Origin: Stictocephala bisonia | Taxonomy: Eukaryota; Arthropoda; Insecta; Hemiptera; Membracidae | NCBI GenBank assembly: GCA_035578905.1 | Contig: JAQJVL010001124.1 | Span: forward strand, 186,001 to 250,000 | DNA: 64,000 bases | Reading direction: 5' to 3' | Part shown: piece after piece, positions 62,901 through 63,512 of the stretch | Layout of the letters: each line of letters opens with the position of its first letter | Position numbering within the stretch: position 1 is the first letter of the stretch | Program-made: the position numbers and the translations under genes | Notes under the pieces: model-generated | What the model saw: only the letters and a program-made list of their open reading frames with translations | Told to the model about the DNA's origin: nothing | Database searches by the model: none

Positions 62901-63512
62901 TAGATTGAAGCGGCACCTACCCCTCGGCTGACGTCAGTTCAGTTTAGTGAGTGTCATAGTTAGTCTTGAGCCTGGAGTAAAGTGATAAGTGCTTTCAATG
63001 TCATTTCATGAACAGTCGTAGTGTCTTATTTGATAAGTGACACTAATTACTGTAAATAGGAATGGTTACATTTCAAATGATAAAAAAGTGTCTAGTAATT
63101 AATATTTGTAAATACCTTGTATTATATATTTTAGTTAATTAGTGAGTGTGGATATAAAGAAAATATTTGCCACAGATTGGAGTCACCTTACTATTTAGGA
63201 CCCTGTTAGGCCATACAAATACAGACACATTTTAATTTATAATAAATAAAATAATCATATTTATCTCAGTCTATAAGAAAATTTTATTTATTTTGTGTTT
63301 AGCCTTCTTTGAAAATTTCTCTTTCTATCTATTCTATCTATCTCTATTCTATTTGTGCATTGTTATAATATTTTATTTCTGGGCTGATGATACAGATACT
63401 TGCCTCGAACGGGCCATGTGCAGACTATGCAGACGAGACTTGTGTGAAGAGCTTGACTACTCTCTACCTGGATCATGTAGTATTCATTGGCAGTCTAGCT
63501 GGCAGCCCTCTG
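117..63512 (+). CDS. Hml: Hemolectin/hemocytin-like secreted protein, 18 internal exons (partial gene)
   Basis: Joined exons: 117-427, 6691-6976, 8153-8390, 9259-9416, 16821-16985, 19434-19581, 29424-29607, 30915-31020, 32870-33125, 35410-35738, 36510-36690, 41598-41725, 47289-47414, 49902-50104, 56354-56559, 57261-57449, 59550-59674, 63396-63512. All introns are GT-AG, phases agree at every junction, and the 1,152-codon reading frame has no stop. Domains in order are VWC-like, Thr-rich linker, FA58C, poly-Thr linker, FA58C, TIL/VWC-like, LDLa, linker, VWD, C8, TIL and a second VWD. Two discoidin domains together with VWD-C8-TIL units are known from Drosophila Hemolectin and Bombyx hemocytin, which are secreted by hemocytes and act in clotting and cell aggregation. 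That function is inferred from the family. Start, signal peptide and C-terminus lie outside the window. A generic mucin or SCO-spondin is less likely because of the paired FA58C domains. Confidence 0.88.
428..794 (+). other. Start of intron 1, no recognisable element
   Basis: AT-rich intron sequence between the exon 1 donor and the first SINE copy. I see no coding potential or repeat in it. Confidence 0.6.
919..3281 (-). mobile_element. piggyBac-superfamily transposon, decayed
   Basis: The ends are inverted repeats: CACGTTGACTGC at 919-930 and GCACTCAACGTG at 3270-3281, one mismatch apart. TTAA flanks both ends (915-918 and 3282-3285), the invariant piggyBac target duplication. The 2.36-kb body carries transposase remnants on the minus strand. 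Removing the element with one TTAA gives the sequence found in the other SINE A copy, which confirms the boundaries. Confidence 0.85.
1403..2977 (-). pseudogene. piggyBac transposase, multiply frameshifted
   Basis: The reading starts at 2977 with an acidic Ser/Glu-rich N-terminus (MSDEEFDSVSESDG) and passes through several frames to a stop near 1403. Recognisable blocks in order: a segment with IRLNRIQDYW; LSLNESMILFQGR, the position of the first catalytic Asp, here Asn; GHSIYMDNFYNS, the second Asp; MKGIDRLDQM, the third Asp region; and a C-terminal cysteine-rich zinc-binding tail (CRVCHQGN, CAQCPGEPGLC). The frame breaks plus the Asp-to-Asn change make it non-functional. Confidence 0.85.
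3655..3960 (+). repeat. 36-bp minisatellite, about 8 degenerate copies
   Basis: Direct repeats with consensus landmarks GGTGGGTCAATACCACTGTA, CGTGTATGGGTG. The unit is 36 bp in the first four copies and more variable afterwards. The reverse complement of the same unit recurs at 34680-34790, 35276-35340 and 49725-49800, in other introns of the same gene. Confidence 0.85.
3961..4539 (+). other. Intron 1 sequence, nothing recognised
   Basis: AT-rich. It holds a short open frame of about 60 codons with no family resemblance, which I regard as chance. Confidence 0.5.
4540..4845 (+). repeat. Tandem repeat, 4 copies of alternating length
   Basis: Four repeats each begin AAAGATCTCTCCCTATG and continue through TTTGCTGATATGTTGGGTGT and CACTCTTCACTGCTCATTCT. 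Copies 1 and 3 contain an extra CATTTGTAGTTAT block that copies 2 and 4 lack. The array therefore looks like duplication of a two-unit higher-order repeat of roughly 150 bp. Confidence 0.75.
4846..5712 (+). other. Intron 1 sequence, nothing recognised
   Basis: AT-rich DNA without coding similarity, inverted repeats or tandem structure that I can see. Confidence 0.5.
5713..5945 (+). repeat. SINE family B, copy 1 (tRNA-derived)
   Basis: The head resembles a type II tRNA gene: GCCGGTGGCCGAGTGGTCTA with an A box, and GGTTCGAATCT as B box. A non-tRNA body follows (GACTGGAAGTTTTATCAGTA, then AATAAGTTACTCACACAGAT, then GGAATGGGCAG). The same body follows a more decayed head at 30368-30605, which shows this is a dispersed SINE and not a tRNA gene. 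The left copy keeps the better promoter boxes. Confidence 0.75.
5946..6690 (+). other. End of intron 1, nothing recognised
   Basis: AT-rich sequence up to the TATATTTTAG acceptor of exon 2. Short open frames here show no conserved motif. Confidence 0.5.
6691..6976 (+). CDS. Hml: Hml exon 2: first FA58C (discoidin) domain, N-terminal two thirds
   Basis: One base completes the Arg codon from exon 1. The exon then reads LIPLLPQLPETALTASS, the characteristic discoidin opening, and continues with W-HAKATVNGEGKGWRP, QFLQVDLGMP (the conserved strand) and VTSYHVLHSLDNITF. It ends in phase 0 at CAG|GTTAGA. FA58C domains in this family bind carbohydrate or phospholipid surfaces. Confidence 0.92.
6977..8152 (+). 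other. Intron 2, no recognisable element
   Basis: 1.2 kb of AT-rich sequence with no coding signal, terminal inverted repeats or tandem array seen. Confidence 0.6.
8153..8390 (+). CDS. Hml: Hml exon 3: end of first FA58C and poly-Thr linker
   Basis: Starts after TTTAAG in phase 0 with VFRGSLKGE. It carries the conserved discoidin C-terminus IEARYIRILPQTWEG and LNLEVLGCGEP. A run of ACT/ACC codons encoding about 30 residues of mostly Thr follows, a probable O-glycosylated spacer. It ends with one leftover base (G|GTTTGT). Confidence 0.92.
8391..9258 (+). other. Intron 3, no recognisable element
   Basis: AT-rich intron. Open frames at its 5' end are read-through of the Thr codons in the wrong frame. 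Confidence 0.6.
9259..9416 (+). CDS. Hml: Hml exon 4: start of second FA58C domain
   Basis: The two leading bases complete a Glu codon, then CTDDMGLDSGAMDPKQ and VTVSSSKDGHFKGRQAAL follow. The latter is the opening Cys and the Met-Gly-Leu/Ser-Gly motif of a discoidin domain. It ends in phase 0 at SEYIQ before GTTAAA. Confidence 0.92.
9417..9790 (+). other. Start of intron 4, nothing recognised
   Basis: AT-rich intron sequence up to the Tigger-like inverted repeat. Confidence 0.5.
9791..11945 (+). mobile_element. pogo/Tigger-like DNA transposon, decayed
   Basis: The ends are imperfect inverted repeats: CAGTAAACCTTCGATAGTTC at the left and GAACTATCAAGGTTTTACTG at the right. TA follows the right end (the left flank has changed to AA). 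The body carries a pogo-type transposase in the + orientation. At 2.15 kb it is near the length of an autonomous Tigger. Confidence 0.82.
10144..11711 (+). pseudogene. pogo/Tigger-type transposase with several stops and shifts
   Basis: Starts ATG at 10144. A psq-like HTH (NKVVNDLNVGRSTV) precedes a stop. A CENP-B-type HTH follows (ALYQWFKIQRVKG, then SSGWLDRWKHRYG), then the DDE core (YNCDETGLNF, stop, and LILDNATSHPS, then LCQPMDQGV). The C-terminus is acidic and ends KKNKK at a TAA. Internal stops near 10190, 10290, 10556 and 10697 and at least two shifts make it a pseudogene. The two catalytic Asp positions that can be seen are intact. Confidence 0.85.
11946..12504 (+). other. Intron 4 sequence, nothing recognised
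   Basis: AT-rich, with an (AT) stretch near 12129. No coding signal. Confidence 0.45.
12505..12785 (+). repeat. Possible tRNA-derived SINE (family C)
   Basis: A moderately GC-rich 280-bp island in AT-rich intron DNA. The head GTGCACACTCGTCTAAAGGC and GGTTATGATTCGGCCC resembles weakened A and B boxes spaced as in a tRNA. A unique body and a tail near GGCCTAAGGACACGG follow. No second copy is in the window, so the call rests on composition and box-like motifs. Confidence 0.4.
12786..14582 (+). other. Intron 4 sequence, mostly featureless
   Basis: AT-rich. A stretch at about 13810-13990 (GGCAAGTGGTATTAGGTG and GTACAAATCT) weakly recalls another tRNA-derived SINE. 14280-14580 is very AT-rich and may be the 3' UTR of the adjacent minus-strand LINE. 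Confidence 0.35.
14583..16580 (-). pseudogene. Non-LTR retrotransposon (LINE) ORF2, decayed
   Basis: Reading on the minus strand from ~16575 to 14583 across several frames: a pre-RT segment (KSKYPAWFKHDSI); RT blocks ELLIALKKLKPKRSVGLNGI, SSQHGFCPGRS, SGLPQGLNLGPILFVLFIDD; a YADD catalytic box (15371-15382) now out of frame after a poly-T run; and a C-terminal block. No endonuclease region is recognisable, so the copy is 5'-truncated or too decayed. Jockey/CR1-like by RT style. Confidence 0.8.
16821..16985 (+). CDS. Hml: Hml exon 5: middle of second FA58C
   Basis: Follows TTTTTTAAACAG and reads FDFLEDRTLTGIKSKG, then YEPAWVTSYKLGYSHDG, the central strands of a discoidin domain. Phase 0 at both ends. 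Its donor GAG AAG|GTATGT is strong. Confidence 0.93.
17035..19044 (+). mobile_element. Helitron-like element carrying a LINE insertion
   Basis: The 5' end TCTTAATACATAAAATCC lies after an A. The sequence then matches the typical opening of insect non-autonomous Helitrons (CATCACGAAATCTCTGTAAC and CACTAAGAAAGGATTTCTTG). The 3' end has a short hairpin CCCTGTAGCAAAGCAGGG followed by CTAG (19041-19044) and T. A|TC...CTAG|T is the canonical Helitron A-T insertion. The LINE copy at 17696-18824 sits inside. Exact limits are inference. Confidence 0.55.
17696..18824 (-). pseudogene. 5'-truncated LINE reverse transcriptase
   Basis: One open frame of 352 codons downstream of a start at 18754, extending in frame to about 18824 (KAFDAVDHDILLSYMFK). 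It has RT motifs VTCGVPQGSVLGPILFLIF and the catalytic FADD box (SCFADDTALCY), then TKYIHFS, NIKYLGLTINQ and the usual C-terminal RT-thumb region. The 5' half (endonuclease and RT fingers) is missing, which is normal 5' truncation. The long uninterrupted frame suggests a younger insertion than the LINE at 14.6 kb. Confidence 0.88.
19045..19433 (+). other. End of intron 5, nothing recognised
   Basis: No repeat or coding signal found before the exon 6 acceptor GCTGCAG. Confidence 0.5.
19434..19581 (+). CDS. Hml: Hml exon 6: C-terminus of second FA58C
   Basis: Starts after TGCTGCAG with VFLANYDSSSVHTNYFEK. The conserved discoidin ending follows: IHARYLRIYPNTWHN and KVEVLGCYQPY. It parallels exon 3 residue by residue, so the two FA58C domains are duplicates whose exon structures differ by one intron. 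Ends with one leftover C before GTAAGT. Confidence 0.93.
19582..20180 (+). other. Start of intron 6, nothing recognised
   Basis: Very AT-rich, up to the TTAA target site of the next element. Confidence 0.5.
20287..20573 (+). repeat. Left LTR of the Gypsy-type element
   Basis: TGTACCGGGTCGTTTGACCG at the start and GGGGGATGGGTCTCA at the end. Same length as the right LTR. Confidence 0.95.
20574..20968 (+). other. 5' leader of the LTR element with PBS and A-runs
   Basis: Holds the primer-binding-site candidate and two long A homopolymers near 20599-20620 and 20790-20812. The A-runs may be expansions or sequencing-length artefacts. The matching tRNA primer was not identified. Confidence 0.6.
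20969..22312 (+). CDS. gag: Gag polyprotein of the Gypsy-type element
   Basis: 447 codons from the ATG at 20969 to TAG at 22310-22312. An upstream in-frame extension lacks an ATG. The N-terminal part resembles no named domain. The central part (from about residue 210) has the retrotransposon capsid-like pattern PVIDGMDPEELLKFL and later FYRSQGRGESLAAYVSSIKE. Near the C-terminus is one CCHC zinc knuckle, CFACGQPGHIRRDC, the RNA-binding nucleocapsid signature. It is fully open, so it could still make protein. The pol frame is -1 relative to gag and open across the gag stop, which fits frameshift expression. Confidence 0.88.
   Translation: MAYLQNVALLVKEELIFELRPRGVVTPEGDVLNLRRLLREQLSAGMAVEWSDLLEVGEELGVCKRKVEGWEGVLEDLQLEPPVGRDPACRLARLGHLLAHLQMVNRALGLEPSDRAWILESVSRLEEIFQALSGSTTPTGLGQRPNFSLSPNVSRPQAETTAFTLPEAPSEPVGVSVEVVCGLAPAAVPSASAPLCSPALLQLSYHKLPNPLTPMIQNLPVIDGMDPEELLKFLVAFLRLSEMPGMQAGDLLRLIFPYCRGPVGELLSSVLASDASVDSFHRELLSSFLPIRLRERLVMDRFYRSQGRGESLAAYVSSIKEARQALRLTLSEADTVRVILDGISPEERCRLVFAGVPASFRELHQLCIVSCSVQFSDQQGRDYESHRALPTRRPAMSVGVSQPVEGRGSRPPVVCFACGQPGHIRRDCPRARGRGAGNAQHGGLPPQ
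22345..25573 (+). pseudogene. pol: Pol polyprotein (PR-RT-RH-IN) with one stop and two frameshifts
   Basis: Protease motif ALLDSGSACSIIS; RT blocks VPKPNGKSRLVMDYRRLN, FDLNQAYHQIPL and the catalytic YLDD box in FNYLDDLLVYS; RNase H start LQTDASSSAIAAIL; integrase HHCC region (HLGIHKT, then CHPC) and catalytic core FIDYVGPFP, LVSDNGSQFTSHEF; then a C-terminal domain ending GGFLGQRD at TGA 25571-25573. Lesions: TGA at 23779-23781 between RT and RNase H, a one-base shift in RNase H near 24015-24030, and a second shift near 25220-25235. With only three lesions in over 1,070 codons, the copy died recently or carries sequencing errors. Confidence 0.9.
25574..25801 (+). other. 3' untranslated part of the LTR element with polypurine tract
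   Basis: Noncoding region ending in TTTTGCAGAGGGAGAT. The purine run is the expected plus-strand primer immediately before the LTR. Confidence 0.8.
25802..26088 (+). repeat. Right LTR of the Gypsy-type element
   Basis: Matches the left LTR along its full 287 bp with scattered substitutions and no indels that I see. Confidence 0.95.
26743..27229 (+). other. Intron 6 sequence, nothing recognised
   Basis: AT-rich, no coding signal. Confidence 0.5.
27230..27665 (+). mobile_element. Small non-autonomous Helitron-like element, copy A
   Basis: The body contains CCATTTACCACTCATCACTA, AAACTATACATCCAATTGA and CTCACTAAGAAAGAATTTTC. It ends GGGTGGGTACAG CTAG (27662-27665) followed by T. The reverse complement of the body occurs at 37390-37801. 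The 3' CTAG-T and the opening sequence match Helitron structure. The 5' end is approximate. Confidence 0.5.
27806..28555 (+). mobile_element. mariner element, internally deleted
   Basis: 750 bp. Terminal inverted repeats CGAGGTACGTCCAGAAAGTA and TACTTACTGGACGTACCTCG are nearly perfect. TA is duplicated at both flanks (27804-27805 and 28556-28557). The neighbouring 38-bp repeat units provide the empty site. Confidence 0.93.
27968..28456 (+). pseudogene. mariner transposase with large internal in-frame deletion
   Basis: 162 codons open from ATG 27968 to TAG. The N-terminus has the paired HTH region (FLNAKKVKPIDIYRQIC, then MVRRWVRQFNEGR) and the linker ERSGRPS. After TEELVHTI the sequence jumps to HPPYSPDLAPSDFHLF, which holds the third catalytic Asp, and on to a normal C-terminus. 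Compared with full mariner transposases (about 345 residues) the segment with the first two Asp is gone. The product would bind DNA but not catalyse, and it could act as a repressor. Confidence 0.88.
28871..29423 (+). other. End of intron 6, nothing recognised
   Basis: AT-rich, up to the TTTTTAACAG acceptor of exon 7. Confidence 0.5.
29424..29607 (+). CDS. Hml: Hml exon 7: Thr-rich linker and TIL-like Cys module
   Basis: Two bases complete a Pro codon. A short Thr/Glu linker follows, then CNVCEG, VQPCPCTEDLWWDG and CTTRTQCPCFVGHIP. The Cys spacing fits the end of a TIL module (small trypsin-inhibitor-like fold), with the usual CPC before a VWC. Ends with two leftover bases at CC|GTGAGT. Confidence 0.88.
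29608..30367 (+). other. Start of intron 7, nothing recognised
   Basis: AT-rich. Two open frames near the 5' end show no motif. Confidence 0.5.
30368..30605 (+). repeat. SINE family B, copy 2
   Basis: Matches the body at 5713-5945 (GACTGGAAGTTTTTATCAGT, then AATAAGTTTCTCGCAC, then GGGAATGGACAG). Its tRNA-like head has decayed (GAGAGCCGATGAAAGAGCAG), so the promoter boxes are weaker. Confidence 0.75.
30915..31020 (+). CDS. Hml: Hml exon 8: VWC-like module
   Basis: Reads YAVGSTYETEDCDQCICS, then LPRCSKKTCPLCTE, a typical short VWC motif (CxxCxC...C...CxxC). Joins exon 7 by completing a Pro codon. Ends phase 0 before GTTTGT. Confidence 0.88.
31021..32869 (+). other. Intron 8, partly unclassified repeat-like sequence
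   Basis: AT-rich except for a more GC-rich block at about 31850-32390 (GGAGGACCAACTAACGTCC near its start). This may be a solo LTR or other insertion; I could not define its ends. No coding motif. Confidence 0.35.
32870..33125 (+). CDS. Hml: Hml exon 9: LDL-receptor class A module and Pro/Ser/Thr linker
   Basis: After TTTGTAG it reads GLQAVLTPTCGCVCKPCPEG, then CPTSSVCIITTSWCDGLVDC and PDDEVDC. The W-CDG-DC-DDE-DC pattern is the calcium-binding signature of an LDLa repeat. Three exact LPPSTT hexapeptide repeats and a Thr run follow. Ends with one base before GTAGGC. The acceptor was chosen because it alone keeps phase 0 with exon 8 and the cysteine frame. Confidence 0.88.
33126..34679 (+). 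other. Intron 9, first part
   Basis: AT-rich with a T homopolymer of 26 at 33361-33386. A second GGAGGACCACCTGCC block near 33443 resembles the one in intron 8 and may belong to the same unclassified repeat. No coding signal. Confidence 0.4.
34680..34790 (-). repeat. 36-bp minisatellite family, inverted array (3 copies)
   Basis: Three copies of CCACCCGTCCGCCCATACAC plus CTACAGTGGTATTGAA, the reverse complement of the intron 1 array unit. Confidence 0.85.
35276..35340 (-). repeat. 36-bp minisatellite family, about 2 copies
   Basis: CACCCACCCATACACGTACA followed by GTGGTATGA, preceded by a degenerate copy. Same orientation as the array at 34680. Confidence 0.75.
35410..35738 (+). CDS. Hml: Hml exon 10: Cys pairs flanking a basic Gly/Lys-rich segment
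   Basis: Starts after TTTGTTTCAG, one base from exon 9 completing Thr. Reads SKTVCPTMECPEGFDVVVVV, then a ~65-residue stretch rich in Lys, Gly and Pro, then ICPEYKCVPKKT and CHIPKCAERYELK. The CP-x-(E/Y)-C pairs match exon 11 and look like a repeated small Cys motif in front of the VWD. The basic insert is unusual for the family and may be lineage specific. Phase 0 at the end, strong donor AAG|GTAAGC. Confidence 0.88.
35739..36509 (+). other. Intron 10, no recognisable element
   Basis: AT-rich, no coding or repeat structure seen. Confidence 0.55.
36510..36690 (+). CDS. Hml: Hml exon 11: start of VWD domain
   Basis: Reads VLEASQGKCPEYTCV, then CNVTGRTFDTFDGLEYKYD and ICDHILAEEM. The C-x-V-x-G-x-x-(F/Y)-x-T-F-D-G motif with following Cys is the VWD opening. 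Ends with one leftover T before GTAAGT. Confidence 0.94.
36691..37389 (+). other. Start of intron 11
   Basis: AT-rich. A TACCTGGAGGTTCC block near 36820 faintly resembles the unclassified repeats of introns 8 and 9. Confidence 0.35.
37390..37801 (-). mobile_element. Small non-autonomous Helitron-like element, copy B (inverted)
   Basis: Reverse complement of copy A at 27230-27665 over about 400 bp (for example GATGAGTGGTAAATGG and TTAGTGAGCATCTAGGGGCC here). The right boundary, read on the minus strand, is A|TCTATAAA, matching a Helitron 5' end. The CTAG terminus is not preserved at the left. Confidence 0.55.
37810..38260 (+). repeat. Diverged tandem triplication, about 160-190 bp units
   Basis: Three units each begin GTTTCA(C/T)AGTCTAGA, continue AAGTCTA and GAGG(C/G)(A/C), and the first two include TTTAGCCATGTCCT and CTGGCTATGCAT. 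The units are diverged, so this is an old duplication. Confidence 0.6.
38261..39250 (+). other. Intron 11 sequence, nothing recognised
   Basis: AT-rich with a short open frame (38335-38550) that shows no conserved motif. Confidence 0.45.
39251..40568. mobile_element. piggyBac-type non-autonomous element (second family)
   Basis: Inverted ends CCTTTTCCCCTCGGA and TCCGAGGGGAAAGGG with TTAA at 39247-39250 and 40569-40572. Subterminal GTTGGCCA motifs recur near both ends (AGTTGGCCACACTTG at the left, GGTTGGCCATCC at the right). No transposase-like frame is present in its 1.3 kb. Confidence 0.65.
40752..41400. mobile_element. Foldback element interrupted by a Tigger MITE
   Basis: The left arm ACAAGTAAACATCACAAAAC pairs with GTTGTGTGATGTTCACTTGT near 41395. 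The inner part GATTAATTTTGGTAAACC pairs with GGTTTATTGAAATCAATC around a centre near 41290. The outer arm matches the perfect palindrome at 58751-58947, so the two are one family. Confidence 0.6.
40789..41221. mobile_element. Tigger-like MITE
   Basis: Ends CAGTTAATCCTCCATAGTTT and AAACTACCAAGGTTCAACTG are inverted and resemble the Tigger ends at 9791 and 11945. TA precedes the left end. 433 bp, no coding capacity. Confidence 0.7.
41598..41725 (+). CDS. Hml: Hml exon 12: VWD domain continued
   Basis: Reads KKNCPYVGSCTKELIIIQRN, then HTIQLGEDLGVLYDGYSYKV, the expected middle of a VWD (conserved Cys, then a long beta region). The leading TA plus T from exon 11 forms Leu. Phase 0 at the end before GTCAGT. 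Confidence 0.9.
41726..42963 (+). other. Start of intron 12, nothing recognised
   Basis: AT-rich, no repeat or coding signal until the minisatellite. Confidence 0.5.
42964..43278 (+). repeat. 42-bp minisatellite, 7 copies
   Basis: The unit contains CCACCACACATCATGATATA and CCTAACTACTGTCTCTGCCC. Copies are nearly identical and most are multiples of 3 in length, so open frames exist on both strands (periodic IMIYLTTVSA on the + strand). Those frames are a consequence of the repeat, not genes. Confidence 0.88.
43498..43695 (+). repeat. 65-bp tandem repeat, 3 copies
   Basis: GATATTTAACTTGATCTGGC through TATTGCCTCTTGTGTAATAA repeats three times with essentially no differences, so the array is recent. 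Confidence 0.9.
43867..45890 (+). mobile_element. Tc1/mariner-superfamily element with ~300-bp inverted repeats
   Basis: Flanked by TA on both sides. The tips GGTTGTCTTAAAAGTCCC (left) and GGGACTTTTAAGACACCC (right) continue into inverted repeats of about 300 bp that read nearly identically through GTGATTTACTTCTGGGAATG, ACCCCCTCTCAAAAGAGGG-type sequence and TAACATTAGTCTATCAAATT. A poly-C run marks the left tip. 2.0 kb with a transposase remnant. Confidence 0.9.
44471..45525 (+). pseudogene. Tc1/mariner-superfamily transposase with HTH, frameshifted
   Basis: ATG at 44471. The N-terminal half is a DUF4817-type HTH region (KVEMILFYGEVRRNVHEAVR, then SGRPAIATEE) and a second HTH (ALDVGISKDTVHKVLKRH). 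A stop falls at 44822, then a +2 frame gives FCEQMLQKIEEN, CFSDEASFSLHG (first Asp), VWAGILGNSVIGPFFID and FQQDGAPPHY (second Asp). A stop at 45314 precedes PLDFFL, the region of the third acidic residue, in another frame. A final stop lies near 45524. At least three lesions. Confidence 0.85.
45893..46850 (-). pseudogene. LINE fragment, RT C-terminal part, decayed
   Basis: On the minus strand from ~46845: LRPILFLCYLKGLPS, HADDSNLIISG (catalytic ADD), LLLNLDKTNVMTFHTK, LGMFLDQNLSWDNYV and a C-terminal block with GIKCYYKLPKYI. Frames change repeatedly. The 5' side ends exactly at the Harbinger MITE. Confidence 0.75.
46851..47170. mobile_element. PIF/Harbinger-type MITE
   Basis: 320 bp. Inverted ends AGACTAGTTTACACTAGGGT and CCGGTGTAAACGTAGCT. 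TTA is duplicated at 46848-46850 and 47171-47173, the preferred Harbinger target. Internally rich in GTTAACA-type motifs. Confidence 0.7.
47289..47414 (+). CDS. Hml: Hml exon 13: VWD domain continued
   Basis: Reads VQKIGSQSREFAIKQISDKF, then ILGFTVVWENQGNVKIQ. The VVW(D/E) followed by a VKI strand is the conserved VWD middle. Phase 0 both ends, donor CAG|GTGAGT. Confidence 0.92.
47415..48599 (+). other. Start of intron 13, nothing recognised
   Basis: AT-rich. The LINE fragment that follows begins somewhere in 48540-48630. Confidence 0.45.
48600..49360 (+). pseudogene. 5'-truncated LINE, C-terminal end of ORF2
   Basis: An open frame to TAA at 49243 with the post-RT signature: NVDSNLSWDSHVKSVLNKIN, IQSHIAYGISLYGATKK, LKVQKKAVRIILNLNY, LFKNKTTYAGLKFLGKIP and YLADLALYSLEE. 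Only about 200 residues remain. It resembles in style the C-terminus of the LINE at 50.8 kb (YGITVWGG, VIQKKAMRTMAG). A short 3' UTR ending near 49360 follows. Confidence 0.8.
49725..49800 (-). repeat. 36-bp minisatellite family, about 2 copies
   Basis: GCCCACCCACCCATACACGT then ACAGTGGTGTTA, preceded by a degenerate copy (ACTCATATACTCCTAGTGGT). Lies 100 bp before exon 14. Confidence 0.8.
49902..50104 (+). CDS. Hml: Hml exon 14: end of VWD, start of C8
   Basis: VPASSRNQVDGLCGFFDGEK is the conserved VWD calcium/GLCG loop. EFGDSWGTNDCETRVC and WQQCNTI follow, leading into C8. The usual CGLC vicinal-cysteine motif reads DGLC here. The acceptor after CCATCTCAAG keeps the phase. Ends with two leftover bases before GTAAGTG. 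Confidence 0.93.
50353..50559 (+). CDS. Small ORF with signal-peptide-like N-terminus (uncertain)
   Basis: 68 codons from ATG 50353 to TAA. The first ~22 residues (MNICQLIVSIIVLSLVGSSA) form a hydrophobic core with a small-residue cleavage site, like a signal peptide. The remainder is polar with a single Cys and no family I recognise. AATAAA overlaps the stop codon (50555-50560). It lies in intron 14, same strand as the host gene. It may be a tiny nested gene, a remnant of another gene's first exon, or chance. Confidence 0.25.
   Translation: MNICQLIVSIIVLSLVGSSATWRQSVEDIVDDKFYAQFFISNKDSTSAQWLPSMCDTSGANKSLHFMQ
52773..53820. mobile_element. piggyBac-type non-autonomous element with TCAA duplication
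   Basis: Inverted ends CCCTCCAGGTGCTG and CAGCACCTGGAGGG are perfect. TCAA occurs on both flanks (52769-52772 and 53821-53824). CCC ends with a 4-bp target fit piggyBac, although the target differs from TTAA. Removing the element with one TCAA joins the LINE ORF2 in frame, which proves the boundaries. The left subterminal region has TGCTGACATCGCGTAGCGCG twice. Confidence 0.85.
53141..53233 (+). pseudogene. Remnant of a piggyBac transposase N-terminus
   Basis: ATG then 30 codons to TAA: MSELSRSSAIINVLDELNEQ, then an acidic SDIESEVDSE end. The acidic start resembles that of piggyBac transposases such as the one at 2977. The rest of the gene is absent. Confidence 0.45.
54782..55984 (-). pseudogene. 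LINE ORF1 (coiled-coil RNA-binding type)
   Basis: An open frame from 55660 to 54782 (292 codons) extends upstream to an ATG at about 55984 (MDTTDFSES) through in-frame stops. The upstream part reads NSNLALKIKNLEKQNLIYLE, a heptad-rich coiled coil. The downstream part is Ser/Thr/Pro-rich and basic, with no zinc knuckle that I see. Sits directly 5' of ORF2 with 1 base between. Function in RNP formation is inferred from position. Confidence 0.7.
56155..56310 (+). repeat. SINE family A, 3' fragment
   Basis: Matches the 3' half of the copy at 59811-60085 (TAGTAACAATGACTACA, ATCACACTCATTCG, ATTGGCGTCTTA). The head is missing. It ends 43 bases before exon 15. Confidence 0.65.
56354..56559 (+). CDS. 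Hml: Hml exon 15: C8 domain
   Basis: Reads KEPLSQCKGAVNFDKALSLC, then ESICECIDKNATDKDSCRCQ, LDLVTLCQSVAPDV and WRVHYDC. The cysteine spacing is that of C8, which always follows VWD in this family. One leftover C before GTAAGT. Confidence 0.95.
56560..57260 (+). other. Intron 15 with a (TA)n microsatellite
   Basis: About 60 bases of uninterrupted (AT)n at 56889-56950. The rest is featureless. Confidence 0.75.
57261..57449 (+). CDS. Hml: Hml exon 16: TIL domain
   Basis: Reads VDCPPSLVYKECYSRVCEPS, CDELLQDDPCPTTEG and CFPGCYCPDGLVLQGSRC. The C-x-C-x-G-x-(V/L)-(L/R) ending and ten cysteines define TIL. Begins by completing a Pro codon from exon 15 and leaves one T before GTAAGC. Confidence 0.96.
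57450..58750 (+). other. Start of intron 16, nothing recognised
   Basis: AT-rich, no coding signal. The perfect palindrome follows. Confidence 0.5.
58751..58947. repeat. Perfect 87-bp inverted repeat (foldback element)
   Basis: 58751-58837 is the exact reverse complement of 58861-58947, with a 23-base loop containing ATCGATCACCATAATATT. Arms begin CAGTACAAGTAAACGTCACA. The outer arm matches the foldback at 40752-41400, which has a longer, diverged centre. Confidence 0.93.
59335..59488 (+). repeat. 77-bp tandem duplication
   Basis: ATTAACAGTTCTTTTTGTTC through TTTTGACTGTTCAA occurs twice with one difference (TTGTTATATG versus TTGCTATATG). Ends about 60 bases before exon 17, close to the branch-point region. 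Confidence 0.92.
59550..59674 (+). CDS. Hml: Hml exon 17: start of second VWD
   Basis: T plus GT forms Cys, then VCDGFGKTRFVTFDRLDYSF and NGNCTHVLAKTIENS, the VWD opening (TFDxLxYxFxGxCxHVL). Phase 0 at the end before GTAAGA. Confidence 0.95.
59811..60085 (+). repeat. SINE family A, intact copy
   Basis: Starts TTGGTCGGTAGCGTAGTTGG, carries GTTCAATCCC as a B-box-like motif, and ends in an (ATAAATAAA)n tail. It contains CTATTAATTAATGACAC, the empty-site counterpart of the piggyBac insertion at 919-3281. Confidence 0.75.
60294..60845 (-). pseudogene. mariner remnant, 3' part, minus strand
   Basis: The left end TACGAGGTGTGGCTAGAAAA is a mariner-type terminus next to TA. Minus-strand pieces include KGIVHIDWAPEGQTVNQNYY, VLTTLHERVQRKQNDLWKN and SWILHQ, where the following catalytic Asp-Asn is lost. 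A later block corresponds to PPY-LAP. Several frameshifts. The transposase 5' half and the other terminus are missing. Confidence 0.8.
60846..62189 (+). other. Intron 17 sequence, mostly unclassified
   Basis: 60863-60960 is a GC-rich patch (GGGGGCCGAGGCCGAAGCCG) ending with TTGTCCCCTAGTA, unlike the rest of the intron. It may be the end of another transposon. The remainder is AT-rich without signal. Confidence 0.4.
62190..62350. repeat. Foldback hairpin MITE
   Basis: ATGACTAAAATGGTACAATA pairs with TATTGTACCATTTTAGCCAT and CAAAGAGTTGACATGT pairs with ACATGTCAACTCTTTG around a 9-base loop. Arms of about 52 bases have a few mismatches and one small indel. CATACAGTTCAC-type sequence flanks both sides. 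Confidence 0.8.
62720..63230 (+). other. Possible solo LTR, low confidence
   Basis: A less AT-rich block starting TGTCGCGGATAATACCAG and containing CCTCGGCTGACGTCAGTTCA and GAGTAAAGTGATAAGTGC. Composition and the TG start suggest an LTR, but no target duplication or internal region is visible and the end is undefined. Confidence 0.25.
63396..63512 (+). CDS. Hml: Hml exon 18: second VWD continued
   Basis: Reads ILASNGPCADYADETCVKSL, then TTLYLDHVVFIGSLAGSPL, the VWD region after the first strand pair. Acceptor is GATGATACAG and the donor CTG|GTTTGT is weaker than others in the gene. Phase 0 both ends. The gene continues beyond the window. Confidence 0.88.
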